25,267 bases of DNA from positions 1 through 25,267 of the forward strand of contig DOYO01000029.1 of assembly GCA_003518475.1 (NCBI GenBank). The letters run 5' to 3'. The notes below the pieces were generated by a model. The model was not told the origin of the DNA. It saw nothing but the letters and a program-made list of their open reading frames with translations, and ran no database searches. Positions 13,791 through 21,904 of this stretch are shown piece by piece (position 1 is the stretch's first letter; each line of letters opens with the position of its first letter). The position numbers and the translations under genes are program-made. The DNA is from Acholeplasmataceae bacterium (GTDB lineage: Bacteria > Bacillota_I > Bacilli_A > Acholeplasmatales > Acholeplasmataceae).

Positions 13791-14246
13791 CTACTTGACA
13801 AGCTTTTGAAACCAATGCTCAAGAGATTCTTGAAGCAGCAAAAAAGTCTCTTCATGCTTATTGTTGAAATAAGGATCAGGAACGTCTTGGTTCTTTGTCT
13901 TTTCATTGACATCTCTCATTAAATAGACCTTGTCCGCATAGGTTCCAGCCTGTTTCATCAAATAGTTCACATTTTCATAATCCATACCAATGATATAATC
14001 AAAATGCGCATAATCCCATGCATCGATCTGTCTCGCTTTCATTCCGCGCCAATCATAACCGATTCTTTCAAGAATCTTCCTGGTGCCTGGATGCGGAGGA
14101 TTTCCCAGCTCCCACGTGGATGTCGCTCTAGATTCAACGATGAATTCGGATTCCAATCCTTTGTCAATGAGCATCTTTTTGAACATTCCTTCTGCCATGG
14201 GTGATCTGCAGATGTTTCCCAGACACACAAATAAAACCTTCGTCAT
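13791..14246 (-). CDS. Low-molecular-weight protein tyrosine phosphatase
   Basis: A 151-aa cytosolic phosphatase. The P-loop VCLGNICRSP holds the nucleophile Cys8 and Arg14 of C-x5-R, and DVPDPYF carries the general acid Asp124. Length and motifs are standard for the Wzb/YwlE/PtpA family, which dephosphorylates Tyr, or Arg in YwlE-type enzymes. An in-frame ATG at 14306 lies beyond the promoter, and AGGGGTG precedes the ATG at 14246, so 14246 is the start. The gene is divergent from clpB. A CIRCE operator borders its -35, so heat-shock control is possible. In Bacillus YwlE reverses protein arginine phosphorylation, a stress pathway, which would suit that neighbour; this is inference. Confidence 0.9.
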   Translation of the reverse strand: MTKVLFVCLGNICRSPMAEGMFKKMLIDKGLESEFIVESRATSTWELGNPPHPGTRKILERIGYDWRGMKARQIDAWDYAHFDYIIGMDYENVNYLMKQAGTYADKVYLMRDVNEKTKNQDVPDPYFNNKHEETFLLLQESLEHWFQKLVK

Positions 14247-14268
14247 TTTTTCACACCCCTTTTTTTTC

Positions 14269-14298
14269 ATTGTATCATAAAAATATAAAAATGAACAA
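14269..14298 (-). promoter_or_regulatory. Promoter of the phosphatase gene
   Basis: On the minus strand TTGTTC (14293-14298), an 18-base spacer and an extended -10 TGATACAAT (-10 at 14269-14274). The -35 ends one base from the CIRCE element. Confidence 0.6.
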
Positions 14299-14299
14299 A

Positions 14300-14326
14300 T
14301 TAGCACTTATCAGTTGACAGTGCTAA
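14300..14326. promoter_or_regulatory. CIRCE operator (HrcA binding site)
   Basis: TTAGCACTT, nine bases, CAGTGCTAA: the CIRCE inverted repeat (TTAGCACTC-N9-GAGTGCTAA) with exact spacing and one mismatch at the inner edge. HrcA is the known repressor at this element. It contains the -35 of clpB (TTGACA, 14314-14319), so binding would block transcription directly. Confidence 0.92.
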
Positions 14327-14342
14327 AATGATGATTTATAAT
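14314..14342 (+). promoter_or_regulatory. Consensus promoter of clpB
   Basis: TTGACA (14314-14319), 17 bases, TATAAT (14337-14342): a perfect sigma-A promoter, with its -35 inside the CIRCE element. Confidence 0.85.
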
Positions 14343-14345
14343 ATA

Positions 14346-14380
14346 TTTGGCAATTGGTGGTAATGACTGCCAAAAGGAGG
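14346..14380 (+). promoter_or_regulatory. Hairpin bordering the clpB ribosome-binding site
   Basis: TTTGGCA (14346-14352) can pair with TGCCAAA (14368-14374) in the clpB leader, and the AAGGAGGG SD begins at the end of this stem. The SD itself stays single-stranded. A thermometer-like role is possible but not shown. Confidence 0.35.
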
Positions 14381-14387
14381 GTTGACT

Positions 14388-16517
14388 ATGAACTTTACAC
14401 AAATGGAAGATTACAACAATGACCCGAAAGTATTGGATAAATTCGGAAGAAATATTGTTGAAGCAGTTAAAAAGGGAAAAATAGATCCGGTCATCGGCCG
14501 CGAAGAGGAAATTAGGCGCGTCATTAAGATATTATCCAGGAAAACAAAAAATAATCCTGTATTGATTGGTGAACCCGGTGTTGGAAAAACAGCGATTGTT
14601 GAAGGACTTGCACGCAGGATCGTTGATAAAGACGTTCCTTTAGGACTGCAAAATAAAATTATTTATGAGCTTGATCTCGCTTCCTTGGTCGCGGGAGCCA
14701 AATTCAGAGGTGAATTTGAAGAAAGACTTAAAGCTGTTTTAAATCAAATCAAAGAATCTAATGGTGAAATCATCCTGTTCATCGATGAGCTTCATAATAT
14801 TGTCGGTGCAGGGCGGGCAGATGGAGCGATGGATGCTTCTAACATGCTGAAACCCATGTTGGCGCGGGGTGAACTGCACTGCGTCGGTGCGACAACGCTT
14901 AATGAATATCGAAAGTATATTGAAAAAGATAGCGCTTTGGAACGCAGATTCCAAAAGGTGATGATCAATGAACCGACCATCAGTGATACAATCAGTATCT
15001 TGCGAGGCTTGAAATCGAGATTTGAAGCCCATCATGGCGTTCACATTTCTGACCCGGCAATTATTGCTGCTGCGACATTGTCCAACAGATATATTTCAGA
15101 TCGTTTTTTACCGGATAAGGCGATTGACTTGATCGATGAAGCATGTGCTTCTATCCGCATGGAAATTGATTCCATGCCGGTTGAATTGGATACAGTCACT
15201 AGAAGATTGATGCAGCTTGAAATTGAAAAGACTGCTCTTGATAAAGAAACTGATCCTGTATCGAAGGACAGACTTATCAAAATCAAAACAGAAATTGAAT
15301 CCCTTAAGGCTGAAGAAAAGAGAATCAGGATTCAGTGGACCAATGAGAAGGAACAAATCAATCTGATCAAAAAAAAGAAAAACGAGTTTGAAAAATTAAA
15401 AATTGATCTGCAAACAGCCTTAAATGATAACAATTATCAGAAGGCTGCAGAGCTTCAATACAGTAAAATTCCAACCATTGAAAAAGAAATCAATGAAATG
15501 ACACAAGACAGTCAAAAGGAAGGAAAATTATTGACAGAGGTTGTTACGGAAGAAAGCATAGCAGAAATCGTTTCTAAATGGACGCAAATTCCATTGTCTA
15601 AATTGCTCTCAGGGGACAGGGAAAAGCTTTTACACCTCGAGCAAACACTGAAAAAACGTGTCATCGGCCAGGATCACGCATTAAGATTGATCTCAGACGC
15701 CATTATTCGTCAAAGAGCAGGGATAAAGGATGAAAACAGGCCAATCGGTTCATTCCTCTTCTTAGGACCGACAGGTGTCGGAAAGACCGAGGTTGCAAGA
15801 TCGTTGGCTGAAGCTTTATTTGATAGCGAGCATCAGATTGTCAGAATAGATATGAGCGAGTATATGGAATCCTTTAGTGTTTCCAGATTAATCGGTTCTC
15901 CTCCCGGATATGTCGGGTATGATGAAGGCGGACAACTGACTGAAGCCGTAAGGAGAAAGCCATATTCGATCATCTTGTTCGATGAAGTCGAAAAGGCGCA
16001 TCCGGAAGTGTTCAACATCCTTCTTCAAATACTTGAAGATGGCAGACTCACCGATAATCAGGGAAGAACAGTCGACTTTAAAAACACAATCATTATTTTA
16101 ACATCCAATATCGGAAGTGAATATTTGCTGCATGCAGACCAAAACTCACAATCGCAGGTTATGAATCTTGTCAAAACGAAATTCAAACCTGAATTCATCA
16201 ACCGCATCGATGAAATCATCATCTTCAATGCGCTTGGCATCAAGGTTCAAATCGAGATTGCGAAAAAAATGCTTCAAGACTTCAAGGAAAGACTCGAAGA
16301 AAAAAATATTTTGATCACTTTTGGCGAAGACGTACAAAAGCATATCATCAAGAATGGTTTCAATGACGAATATGGAGCAAGACCGCTAAAGAGATTTATT
16401 CAACGACATATTGAAACACTGGTTGCTATGAAAATCATTGATGGAACCATCATTCCGGGAAATCATTATCAAATGCTTGTCAAAAATGACGAATTATCCA
16501 TCGACATCGCAGAATAA
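14388..16517 (+). CDS. clpB: ClpB disaggregase lacking the N-terminal domain
   Basis: A 709-aa Hsp100 chaperone that pulls apart aggregates with DnaK. First AAA domain: Walker A GEPGVGKT (61-68), Walker B ILFIDELHN, sensor-type ATTLNEYRKYIEKD. A coiled M-domain of about 120 residues rich in Lys/Glu (roughly 280-400) is present, which identifies ClpB rather than ClpC/E. Second AAA domain: Walker A GPTGVGKT (near 460-467), Walker B IILFDEVEKAHP. It begins at the linker before the first AAA domain, so the usual substrate-binding N-domain of about 150 residues is absent, as in mycoplasma ClpB. A TTG two codons upstream is in frame, but the ATG at 14388 with AAGGAGGG is used. Controlled by CIRCE. 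Confidence 0.95.
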   Translation: MNFTQMEDYNNDPKVLDKFGRNIVEAVKKGKIDPVIGREEEIRRVIKILSRKTKNNPVLIGEPGVGKTAIVEGLARRIVDKDVPLGLQNKIIYELDLASLVAGAKFRGEFEERLKAVLNQIKESNGEIILFIDELHNIVGAGRADGAMDASNMLKPMLARGELHCVGATTLNEYRKYIEKDSALERRFQKVMINEPTISDTISILRGLKSRFEAHHGVHISDPAIIAAATLSNRYISDRFLPDKAIDLIDEACASIRMEIDSMPVELDTVTRRLMQLEIEKTALDKETDPVSKDRLIKIKTEIESLKAEEKRIRIQWTNEKEQINLIKKKKNEFEKLKIDLQTALNDNNYQKAAELQYSKIPTIEKEINEMTQDSQKEGKLLTEVVTEESIAEIVSKWTQIPLSKLLSGDREKLLHLEQTLKKRVIGQDHALRLISDAIIRQRAGIKDENRPIGSFLFLGPTGVGKTEVARSLAEALFDSEHQIVRIDMSEYMESFSVSRLIGSPPGYVGYDEGGQLTEAVRRKPYSIILFDEVEKAHPEVFNILLQILEDGRLTDNQGRTVDFKNTIIILTSNIGSEYLLHADQNSQSQVMNLVKTKFKPEFINRIDEIIIFNALGIKVQIEIAKKMLQDFKERLEEKNILITFGEDVQKHIIKNGFNDEYGARPLKRFIQRHIETLVAMKIIDGTIIPGNHYQMLVKNDELSIDIAE

Positions 16518-16547
16518 AAAAGAGGAAATTTTTCCTCTTTTATTTTT
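16518..16547. terminator. Bidirectional terminator between clpB and the permease gene
   Basis: AAAAGAGGAAA (16518-16528) pairs with TTTCCTCTTTT (16531-16541), followed by ATTTTTC. On the minus strand the hairpin ends in T runs too. It starts right after the clpB stop and overlaps the stop of the convergent permease gene. Confidence 0.8.
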
Positions 16548-17856
16548 CTTTCATGAAAAATTGATATAAAACATAACCTACAATCAAAACACCGAATCCA
16601 ATCATTGATGGTACAAAGCTTTCAATCAGTGTTGCAACAAGCAGACTGAGCATGCCGATGATTGCGATGATCGGCACGTAAGGATATCCCCAAACTTTAT
16701 ATGGCCGATCCAAATCCTTATTCTTCTTTCTAAAGATGAAGATGGAAATGAAAATCAGGGTATTGAAGATAAGTCCGCCAAAGACAACAAATGTTAAGAG
16801 TTCTTCAATATTGAAAAACAATAACAACAGAGCCATCAAACCCGATCCTATAATGGAAATATAAGGAGTTTGATATTTGGGATGAAGTTTAGAAAATGAT
16901 TTTATAAAGGTTTTATCCTCAGCCATCGCGTAATAGACCCTTGGAAATACCATGATGCTTCCATTCAACGCTCCAAACACTGAAATCATGACTGCAACGA
17001 AGACAAAGATCATGCCTGTCTCGCCGAACAGCGTCATCATGGCTGCAATCGGTAGCACAGTTCCTGATGCTGCAAGAGAAACCAAATTGGTTTCGGATAT
17101 GATTCTGTAGATTGAAAAGATAAATAGGACATAAAGCAAGCCGACCAATCCGATTGCAATGACTATCGCTTTTGGAAGATCTTTTTTAGCGTTTTTCATT
17201 TCACCCGCAACTGTGTTTAAATTCGTCCATCCCTCATAAGCCCATAGCGTACCCACAACACCAAATCCAATCATGGTCAACAGCTTGAAGAATCCTACAT
17301 CTCCTGCTCCAGAGAAAGAGAGATTGACACTTTCGGTTCCCATGAACAATCCAATGATGATGATTGCTACAATCGGTATGACTTTAGCAACTAAAAATAT
17401 CTTTTGAACCAACGCGCCAAACTTGATACCGAAAAAGTTAATTGCTGACAGCAGGATAATCATACCTGCAGCAATTAACTTGATGTAACTGGAAATTGGA
17501 AGTACATATGATAATATTTCAGCAAAAATCAAAGCGAGCAAAGCGATACTTCCGCTACTTGATAAAACAAAATTCATCATTCCGCTTAAAAAGGCTACTT
17601 TTTTACCATAGGCTTTTTTAAGATAAACATAGTATCCGCCAGTTTCGGGAAACATGGTTCCCAATTCTGCATAAGTCAACCCCGAAAACATCGTAATGAT
17701 TCCCCCTAGCAGCCAGGCTATCAGGGATAAAACAAGCGAATAACCGACTCTGACTAAAATCAGACTGCCAAAGACAAAAATTCCAGATCCAATCATGATT
17801 CCAGCTAAAATGGATATTCCGCCAAATAAACTAATTTCTTTTTTTAAAGATGTCAT
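16540..17856 (-). CDS. APC-superfamily amino-acid permease (LAT/SteT-like)
   Basis: A 438-aa membrane protein with about 12 hydrophobic segments. The first helix has GIMIGSGIFVF, the substrate-binding glycine motif of APC transporters, and TYAELGTMFPETGGYYVYLKKAYG is a family signature. The cytoplasmic loop after helix 10 contains DLDRPYKVWGYPYVP, as in LAT-type exchangers and SteT. The amino acid carried cannot be told. An upstream in-frame ATG at 17883 is rejected in favour of 17856, which follows GGGGTGATG. A weak promoter (TTGAAA, 17 bases, TGATATCGT) lies at 17874-17902. Confidence 0.88.
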   Translation of the reverse strand: MTSLKKEISLFGGISILAGIMIGSGIFVFGSLILVRVGYSLVLSLIAWLLGGIITMFSGLTYAELGTMFPETGGYYVYLKKAYGKKVAFLSGMMNFVLSSSGSIALLALIFAEILSYVLPISSYIKLIAAGMIILLSAINFFGIKFGALVQKIFLVAKVIPIVAIIIIGLFMGTESVNLSFSGAGDVGFFKLLTMIGFGVVGTLWAYEGWTNLNTVAGEMKNAKKDLPKAIVIAIGLVGLLYVLFIFSIYRIISETNLVSLAASGTVLPIAAMMTLFGETGMIFVFVAVMISVFGALNGSIMVFPRVYYAMAEDKTFIKSFSKLHPKYQTPYISIIGSGLMALLLLFFNIEELLTFVVFGGLIFNTLIFISIFIFRKKNKDLDRPYKVWGYPYVPIIAIIGMLSLLVATLIESFVPSMIGFGVLIVGYVLYQFFMKEK

Positions 17857-17873
17857 TTCATCACCCCACAATA

Positions 17874-17902
17874 ACGATATCATAATTTGATTTGAGTTTC
17901 AA
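17874..17902 (-). promoter_or_regulatory. Promoter of the amino-acid permease gene
   Basis: On the minus strand TTGAAA (17897-17902), 17 bases, TATCGT (17874-17879) with an extended TG. The -10 is imperfect. Confidence 0.4.
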
Positions 17903-17911
17903 AATAAGTGC

Positions 17912-17937
17912 AAAAAAAATGCTCATCTCGAGCATTT
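17912..17937 (-). terminator. Terminator of the AEC transporter-methyltransferase operon
   Basis: AATGCTC (17918-17924) pairs with GAGCATT (17930-17936) around 5 bases; the minus strand then runs T8. The methyltransferase stop (TGA, 17937-17939) abuts the stem. Confidence 0.85.
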
Positions 17938-18617
17938 CACTGTTGTGTGATCACAATATAATAATAGTAATCCGATTCCTTGAATGGAGTTTGGTCAAGA
18001 TTGCCATAAACTTTGTAGTTTAGATTGGATTGATGTATGATTTGGTCAAGCTTTTGAAGCGTATATGGATATAACGTGGTCGACCCAGTTAAGATTTGCT
18101 GATTGACTTTTAGAACTGTTGTGAATTTAATTGATTCCTGATTATATTCATACAATCTGGAAAAATGGATATCACCGATGTCAATCGGTTTTAAATGGGA
18201 AGGTTTTTCTTTCATGATTTTATCATAATTCAACATTTCAACGACTAAATATCCCTTTGAATCTAACTTTTCTTTGACCTTGTTTAAAAAAATAAGCAAG
18301 TTATCTTGGTTCAAATGCGGCAAGGTGTTTCCAAAGCATGTGATCAAATGATAATGATCTTCAAGGGCATCCACCATATTTTGTTCGATAAACTTAATAT
18401 TTGGATAACTTTTTGAAGCGAAACGAGTCATTTCAGCATCTAAATCAATACCTGTCACATCCATTTGATGATCAAAAATGACCTTCGTCAATCTTCCTGT
18501 GCCACATCCTAAATCAATCGCTTTTTTGTCTTTTACGATATATCTTTTCATCAAAGAAAATAAATCTTTATCATTGGGGAAAAGCTGATTGTAATAGTTA
18601 CTTAAATGCTGATACAT
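17937..18617 (-). CDS. Class I SAM-dependent methyltransferase
   Basis: A 226-aa enzyme. Motif I KAIDLGCGTGRLTKV (residues 33-47) binds S-adenosylmethionine; the following GIDLDAEM holds the acidic residue that contacts ribose; TCFGNTLPHL and YLVVEMLNYD fit the later core strands. The family is the Methyltransf_25/UbiE-like group; the substrate is unknown. A C-terminal strand of Tyr residues (SDYYYYIVI) is unusual but within the fold. It starts one base after the stop of the AEC transporter gene, with GGGAGC upstream, so the two are translated together; no link in function is obvious. Confidence 0.85.
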   Translation of the reverse strand: MYQHLSNYYNQLFPNDKDLFSLMKRYIVKDKKAIDLGCGTGRLTKVIFDHQMDVTGIDLDAEMTRFASKSYPNIKFIEQNMVDALEDHYHLITCFGNTLPHLNQDNLLIFLNKVKEKLDSKGYLVVEMLNYDKIMKEKPSHLKPIDIGDIHFSRLYEYNQESIKFTTVLKVNQQILTGSTTLYPYTLQKLDQIIHQSNLNYKVYGNLDQTPFKESDYYYYIVITQQ

Positions 18618-18618
18618 A

Positions 18619-19626
18619 TCATAAAGCTCCCATCGATCTGAAGAATGCGATGATTAAAAAGAGGGTGAGCATGGAGAACAGCGTTGACCATATCACCATT
18701 TGTCCAGCAAGTATTTCATCTCCATCCAATTGCTGTGCCATGATGACTGAAGAAACAGCGACTGGCGTCGCAAATAGCGCAATCAATGCTGCATATGAAT
18801 CTTCCATGCCTGGAATTCTTGCTTCCAATAGGTAAGCAAGTGTTAAAAACACACCTGGAACGATAATGATTCTACCGACAACACCGATGGTTATTTGTTT
18901 CGCAATTGATTTGACAACATTGATTTCAAATTGACCGCCTATCGATATCAGCGCCAAAGGAGATGCTGTCACTGCAAGCAACTTGATGGTTTCTATGACA
19001 AATTTAAGATTATTTTCTAGGCTGAAAACAAGGACTCCGTCAACACGTGGAATAAACCCTCTGATAAAGAGAGTAAATAATCCTGCCATGATTGCGATAA
19101 TCAATGGGTTTGAGATGACATTAAGCGCCATCTTTTGATAACTGATCCGTTCTCCATGCTCATTCCTCTGAAAAAGAGTGAGTGCGATGACTGCAAGGAT
19201 ATTCGCTTGAGGAATGGTGAACGCTCCGATGATTGCAACAATAGCCAAGGCTTCTGACCCACCTAGAGTCTGTGCTAGAGGAATCCCGATCATCGCGAAA
19301 TTCGATCTGACAATGGCTTGTAAAACAACACCCTTTTGCCTAGGATCCTTAATCGCGAAATATACCACAATCAAACTGCCCATATACGAAATCATCACAC
19401 CTGCGACTGCAAATAAAACAACACCCCACTTAATGGCAGAAAAATCATCGATTTGGTAAACATTATAGAAAAGAAGCGCAGGAAGCGCTACTCTGAAGAT
19501 GAATTTATTCAAAAGATTGACGAAATGCAAATCGATGAATCTAAGCTTTTTCAGCAAATATCCCAATCCAATAATGAGGACAATCGGCATAATCGCGTTA
19601 AATGCGAACAAAAAGGTGCTGGACAT
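18619..19626 (-). CDS. AEC (auxin efflux carrier) family transporter
   Basis: A 335-aa integral membrane protein with about 10 helices and an N-terminal NAIMPIVLIIGLGYLLKK segment typical of AEC proteins. The pattern RSNFAMIGIPLAQTLGG in the middle and GMEDSYAALIALFATPVAVSS near the end are family features; characterised bacterial members move malate or other organic acids. The substrate here is unknown. AAGAGG lies 10 bases before the ATG. It heads a two-gene operon with a methyltransferase. The upstream 80 bases are A/T-rich with only a poor -10 (TTAAAAT). Confidence 0.88.
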   Translation of the reverse strand: MSSTFLFAFNAIMPIVLIIGLGYLLKKLRFIDLHFVNLLNKFIFRVALPALLFYNVYQIDDFSAIKWGVVLFAVAGVMISYMGSLIVVYFAIKDPRQKGVVLQAIVRSNFAMIGIPLAQTLGGSEALAIVAIIGAFTIPQANILAVIALTLFQRNEHGERISYQKMALNVISNPLIIAIMAGLFTLFIRGFIPRVDGVLVFSLENNLKFVIETIKLLAVTASPLALISIGGQFEINVVKSIAKQITIGVVGRIIIVPGVFLTLAYLLEARIPGMEDSYAALIALFATPVAVSSVIMAQQLDGDEILAGQMVIWSTLFSMLTLFLIIAFFRSMGAL

Positions 19627-19706
19627 GGTTGATACCTCTTTCTATTTCATACCCTTATATTTTAACATAACCATTTTTTATTTTTTCTATTTGTTATAAA
19701 AAAATG

Positions 19707-19729
19707 AAAAAACACCATCGCTGGTGTTT
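19707..19729 (-). terminator. Terminator of the LytTR-DUF3021 operon
   Basis: AAACACCA (19710-19717) pairs with TGGTGTTT (19722-19729) around TCGC; the minus strand continues with T6. The DUF3021 stop lies on the stem. Confidence 0.8.
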
Positions 19730-20147
19730 ATTCCTCTTTGTCTATTTGTTTATCTTTCAACAACGCGTTCAGTTTATCTTCTGTCTTTTTATTCTTGATT
19801 GAACCATATAAAATCACCAATGAATAGAGAACGGCATAAATAAATCCTAAAATATAAATCGCCACGGATGTTCTAAATAAATAAGTTCCAAACATCAATC
19901 TCAAAACAAATGGAACAGGAGAGATGATGATATATCCAACAATCACGTTCAACACCCCATTGCCCCAAGTCTTCTTAAAAATAAGAATGGATAAAGCAAT
20001 CAAAAGTGAAATGATGATTCCCCCGATAAACAAAGCTCTGAGCGGTAATGCAATTTCAAAATATCGATTGATGCCAAGTGCAAGTATAAATACAATTAAG
20101 CTGACGATGGCATAACTGTATGCATAAAGTTTCAAATATTTCTTCAT
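19728..20147 (-). CDS. DUF3021-like four-span membrane protein, partner of LytTR
   Basis: A 139-aa protein with four hydrophobic segments (about 9-29, 37-58, 64-84 and 96-116) and a charged C-terminal tail (KNKKTEDKLNALLKDKQIDKEE without the middle, i.e. K/E-rich). Length and topology match DUF3021 proteins, which stand directly after LytTR regulators. In streptococcal LytTR regulatory systems such as HdrRM and BrsRM the membrane protein holds the regulator inactive. GGAGGTAA precedes the ATG, which overlaps the LytTR stop by 4 bases. The assignment rests on topology and neighbour more than on residues. Confidence 0.75.
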   Translation of the reverse strand: MKKYLKLYAYSYAIVSLIVFILALGINRYFEIALPLRALFIGGIIISLLIALSILIFKKTWGNGVLNVIVGYIIISPVPFVLRLMFGTYLFRTSVAIYILGFIYAVLYSLVILYGSIKNKKTEDKLNALLKDKQIDKEE

Positions 20148-20584
20148 TTCGAATTACCTCCGAGCAATGCCTTAATGGCGCTTACATACGTTCTTGAAAT
20201 TTCTATCCTGTCACCATTGACCAAGGTAGCATCCAATCTTCCATTGACCGTAGACTTAAAAAACTTGATTTTATGGTAATTTAAAACAATATTCTTATTC
20301 ACCCTGATTAGTGAATTACTTTTGTTTTCCACTTCATAAAGCCTATACTTACAATCATATACTTGATCCTTGGTATATAAGAAACACTGATCTTCCAGAC
20401 TCTCTATATAATAGACATCCTTAACTGCAAATAAATAATTCTTTTCATCCTTCTTTGCTTGAAAATCAATGGATGGTTCCTTGAGTGATTCAATTAAAGA
20501 ATCGATGGATGTATCTTGTTCATCACATTCTATGGTCAGTTTGGGCTCTCCAAAGTTGGAAAGACGCTTAATCTCAATTTTCAT
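20144..20584 (-). CDS. LytTR-domain DNA-binding regulator without a receiver domain
   Basis: A 146-aa protein. Residues 1-44 are a short non-receiver N-terminus; residues 45-143 form a LytTR domain, with KKDEKNYLFAVKDVYYIES, then YRLYEVENK and RVNKNIVLNYHKI, and a final ISRTYVSAIKALLG. It binds DNA through a beta fold and usually recognises paired direct repeats. There is no phosphorylation site, so control probably comes from the DUF3021 membrane protein downstream. An ORF start at 20677 is rejected because it would lie upstream of the promoter; AGGTGAAAAG precedes the ATG at 20584. Confidence 0.88.
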   Translation of the reverse strand: MKIEIKRLSNFGEPKLTIECDEQDTSIDSLIESLKEPSIDFQAKKDEKNYLFAVKDVYYIESLEDQCFLYTKDQVYDCKYRLYEVENKSNSLIRVNKNIVLNYHKIKFFKSTVNGRLDATLVNGDRIEISRTYVSAIKALLGGNSK

Positions 20585-20605
20585 CTTTTCACCTGTCTTT
20601 GTGCT

Positions 20606-20653
20606 AGTATAACCATATTTTATCATGCGTTCAACTAAATTTGGATTGAGTTG
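20606..20653 (-). promoter_or_regulatory. Promoter and possible operator of the LytTR operon
   Basis: On the minus strand TTGAAC (20629-20634), 17 bases, TATACT (20606-20611). A CAACT/AGTTG pair (20632-20636 and 20649-20653) flanks the -35 and could be a site for the LytTR protein itself. The operator part is tentative. Confidence 0.6.
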
Positions 20654-20675
20654 TCTAAAACAGTCCCCAAGTTGC

Positions 20676-20704
20676 AAAAAAAAAGAAGTTAGCGAACTAA
20701 CTTC
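20676..20704 (-). terminator. Terminator of the DUF2188 gene
   Basis: GAAGTTAG (20685-20692) pairs with CTAACTTC (20697-20704) around CGAA; on the minus strand T9 follows. Confidence 0.85.
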
Positions 20705-21237
20705 TATGGTTTCTTAACATAATCTTGTTTGCGGATTGAACCATCGACCTTGTGAATCACTACTGTCGATCCAGCACTCTCAGCAAGTCCTGAAGCATAA
20801 TCAATCGCATCTTTTTGGGTGTCGAAGAATTTAATGGTCTTTTCAGATCCTTCTTTTCTTACACGCCACTTCTTGAAGTTTTCTGTGTTTTCATCTTTGT
20901 TTTGTGAAACATGATATTTGGGAATCTTTGGTGCTTTTTCTTTAGTGACTTCATCTACCGGTTTCACTTCTTTAGTTGCCTGTGTAGGTTTTGTTTGCTT
21001 TACCACAGGTTTTGGTTCAACAACTGGAGTTGGATCAACAATTGGTGTTTGAATGACGACCGGTGTTGGTTCAACAATTGGTGTTGGTTCAACAACTGTT
21101 TCAACCTTGATCTCGGGTTGAGGTTCAACAATTTTTTCTTCTACAATCACAGCTTTGTTAGCTTCTTCTCTAGCTAATTGAGCTTTTTCTTGTTCAATGA
21201 CACGTTGACGTTCCTTACGTTTTCTAAAAAAACACAT
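20704..21237 (-). CDS. DUF2188-domain protein with a Pro/Val-rich repeat linker
   Basis: A 177-aa protein in three parts: a basic start (MCFFRKRKERQR), a low-complexity linker (about residues 37-85) of repeated VEPTPVV/DPTPVV units, and a C-terminal DUF2188 domain (about 107-177) with WRVRKEGSEKTIKFFDTQKD and VVIHKVDGSIRKQDY. DUF2188 is a small fold of unknown function found in many bacteria. The ATG at 21270 would lie at the -10 of the likely promoter (TTGTCT 21291-21296, TAAGAT 21269-21274), so the ATG at 21237 after AAGGGAG is used. No signal peptide; a cytosolic or surface-tethered location cannot be decided. The linker repeats are DNA-level imperfect. Confidence 0.75.
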   Translation of the reverse strand: MCFFRKRKERQRVIEQEKAQLAREEANKAVIVEEKIVEPQPEIKVETVVEPTPIVEPTPVVIQTPIVDPTPVVEPKPVVKQTKPTQATKEVKPVDEVTKEKAPKIPKYHVSQNKDENTENFKKWRVRKEGSEKTIKFFDTQKDAIDYASGLAESAGSTVVIHKVDGSIRKQDYVKKP

Positions 21238-21370
21238 GGGCAAAACTCCCTTCATTTTCTTTACCTTCATCTTATCACAATAATCGAAAAAGACAAGATG
21301 ATACGTATTATTTGTTTATTTTACACACAAAATAAGGGTAATAAAGCTAAGCCCTAAAGTTTTAAAGCAT

Positions 21371-21904
21371 CTAGTCTATTGGAAGAACATTAACAAATCT
21401 TGTAACTGTCGTAACGTTTCCGCTTTGATCCGTTACTTCATAGATGATTGTATATTCACCAGCAACCATATTGTTCACTAATCCAAGAACTTCAACAGTC
21501 ACTGGATCTGCACTGTTATCAGATATCTGAATCCCAGCATCAATCCAAGTTGATCCAATAAAGATTGTATCTACTCCAGGATTGAGTGTAACTGTTGGCG
21601 GAATATCATCCACAACAGTCACATATCTGGTAATTGTTTTCTCGTAATCAAGGTATATTGCGTAATAGACAATATGGTATGTTCCGATGGTTGTGATATC
21701 GACTGTATTTTCAATCACTTCTACATCGATATTCTTAAAACCATATTGCGCTTTAGCTCCTGCATCCGTGAACGGTTCATCAAAACCGATGGTATCGATC
21801 CCTGGATTCAATGTCATGTATAAAGAACTTTCATCGGGTGCTGTACACGACGATAACCCAAGAATGAAAATCAGGAAGAGTACTAGCATCAACTGTTTTC
21901 TCAT
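21371..21904 (-). CDS. Lipoprotein with two Ig-like (DUF5011) domains
   Basis: A 177-aa exported lipoprotein: signal peptide MRKQLMLVLFLIFILGLSSC with lipidated Cys20, then two tandem domains of about 75 residues, each opening with L-N-P-G-(I/V)-D-T-I and a D-A-G step and ending in T-x-x-V-x-V-V-like strands (TRYVTVVDD and TRFVNVLP). These match DUF5011-type bacterial Ig-like domains and also the two Ig domains at the end of the subtilase. The start at 21904 overlaps the subtilase stop as ATGA (GGGTGG upstream), so the lipoprotein and protease are translated together. A later ATG-less start at 21913 is not supported. Confidence 0.8.
   Translation of the reverse strand: MRKQLMLVLFLIFILGLSSCTAPDESSLYMTLNPGIDTIGFDEPFTDAGAKAQYGFKNIDVEVIENTVDITTIGTYHIVYYAIYLDYEKTITRYVTVVDDIPPTVTLNPGVDTIFIGSTWIDAGIQISDNSADPVTVEVLGLVNNMVAGEYTIIYEVTDQSGNVTTVTRFVNVLPID

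Noticed and set aside
14382..14387. TTG start two codons before the clpB ATG
   Set aside because: It adds only two residues, and the ATG has the better spacing to AAGGAGGG.
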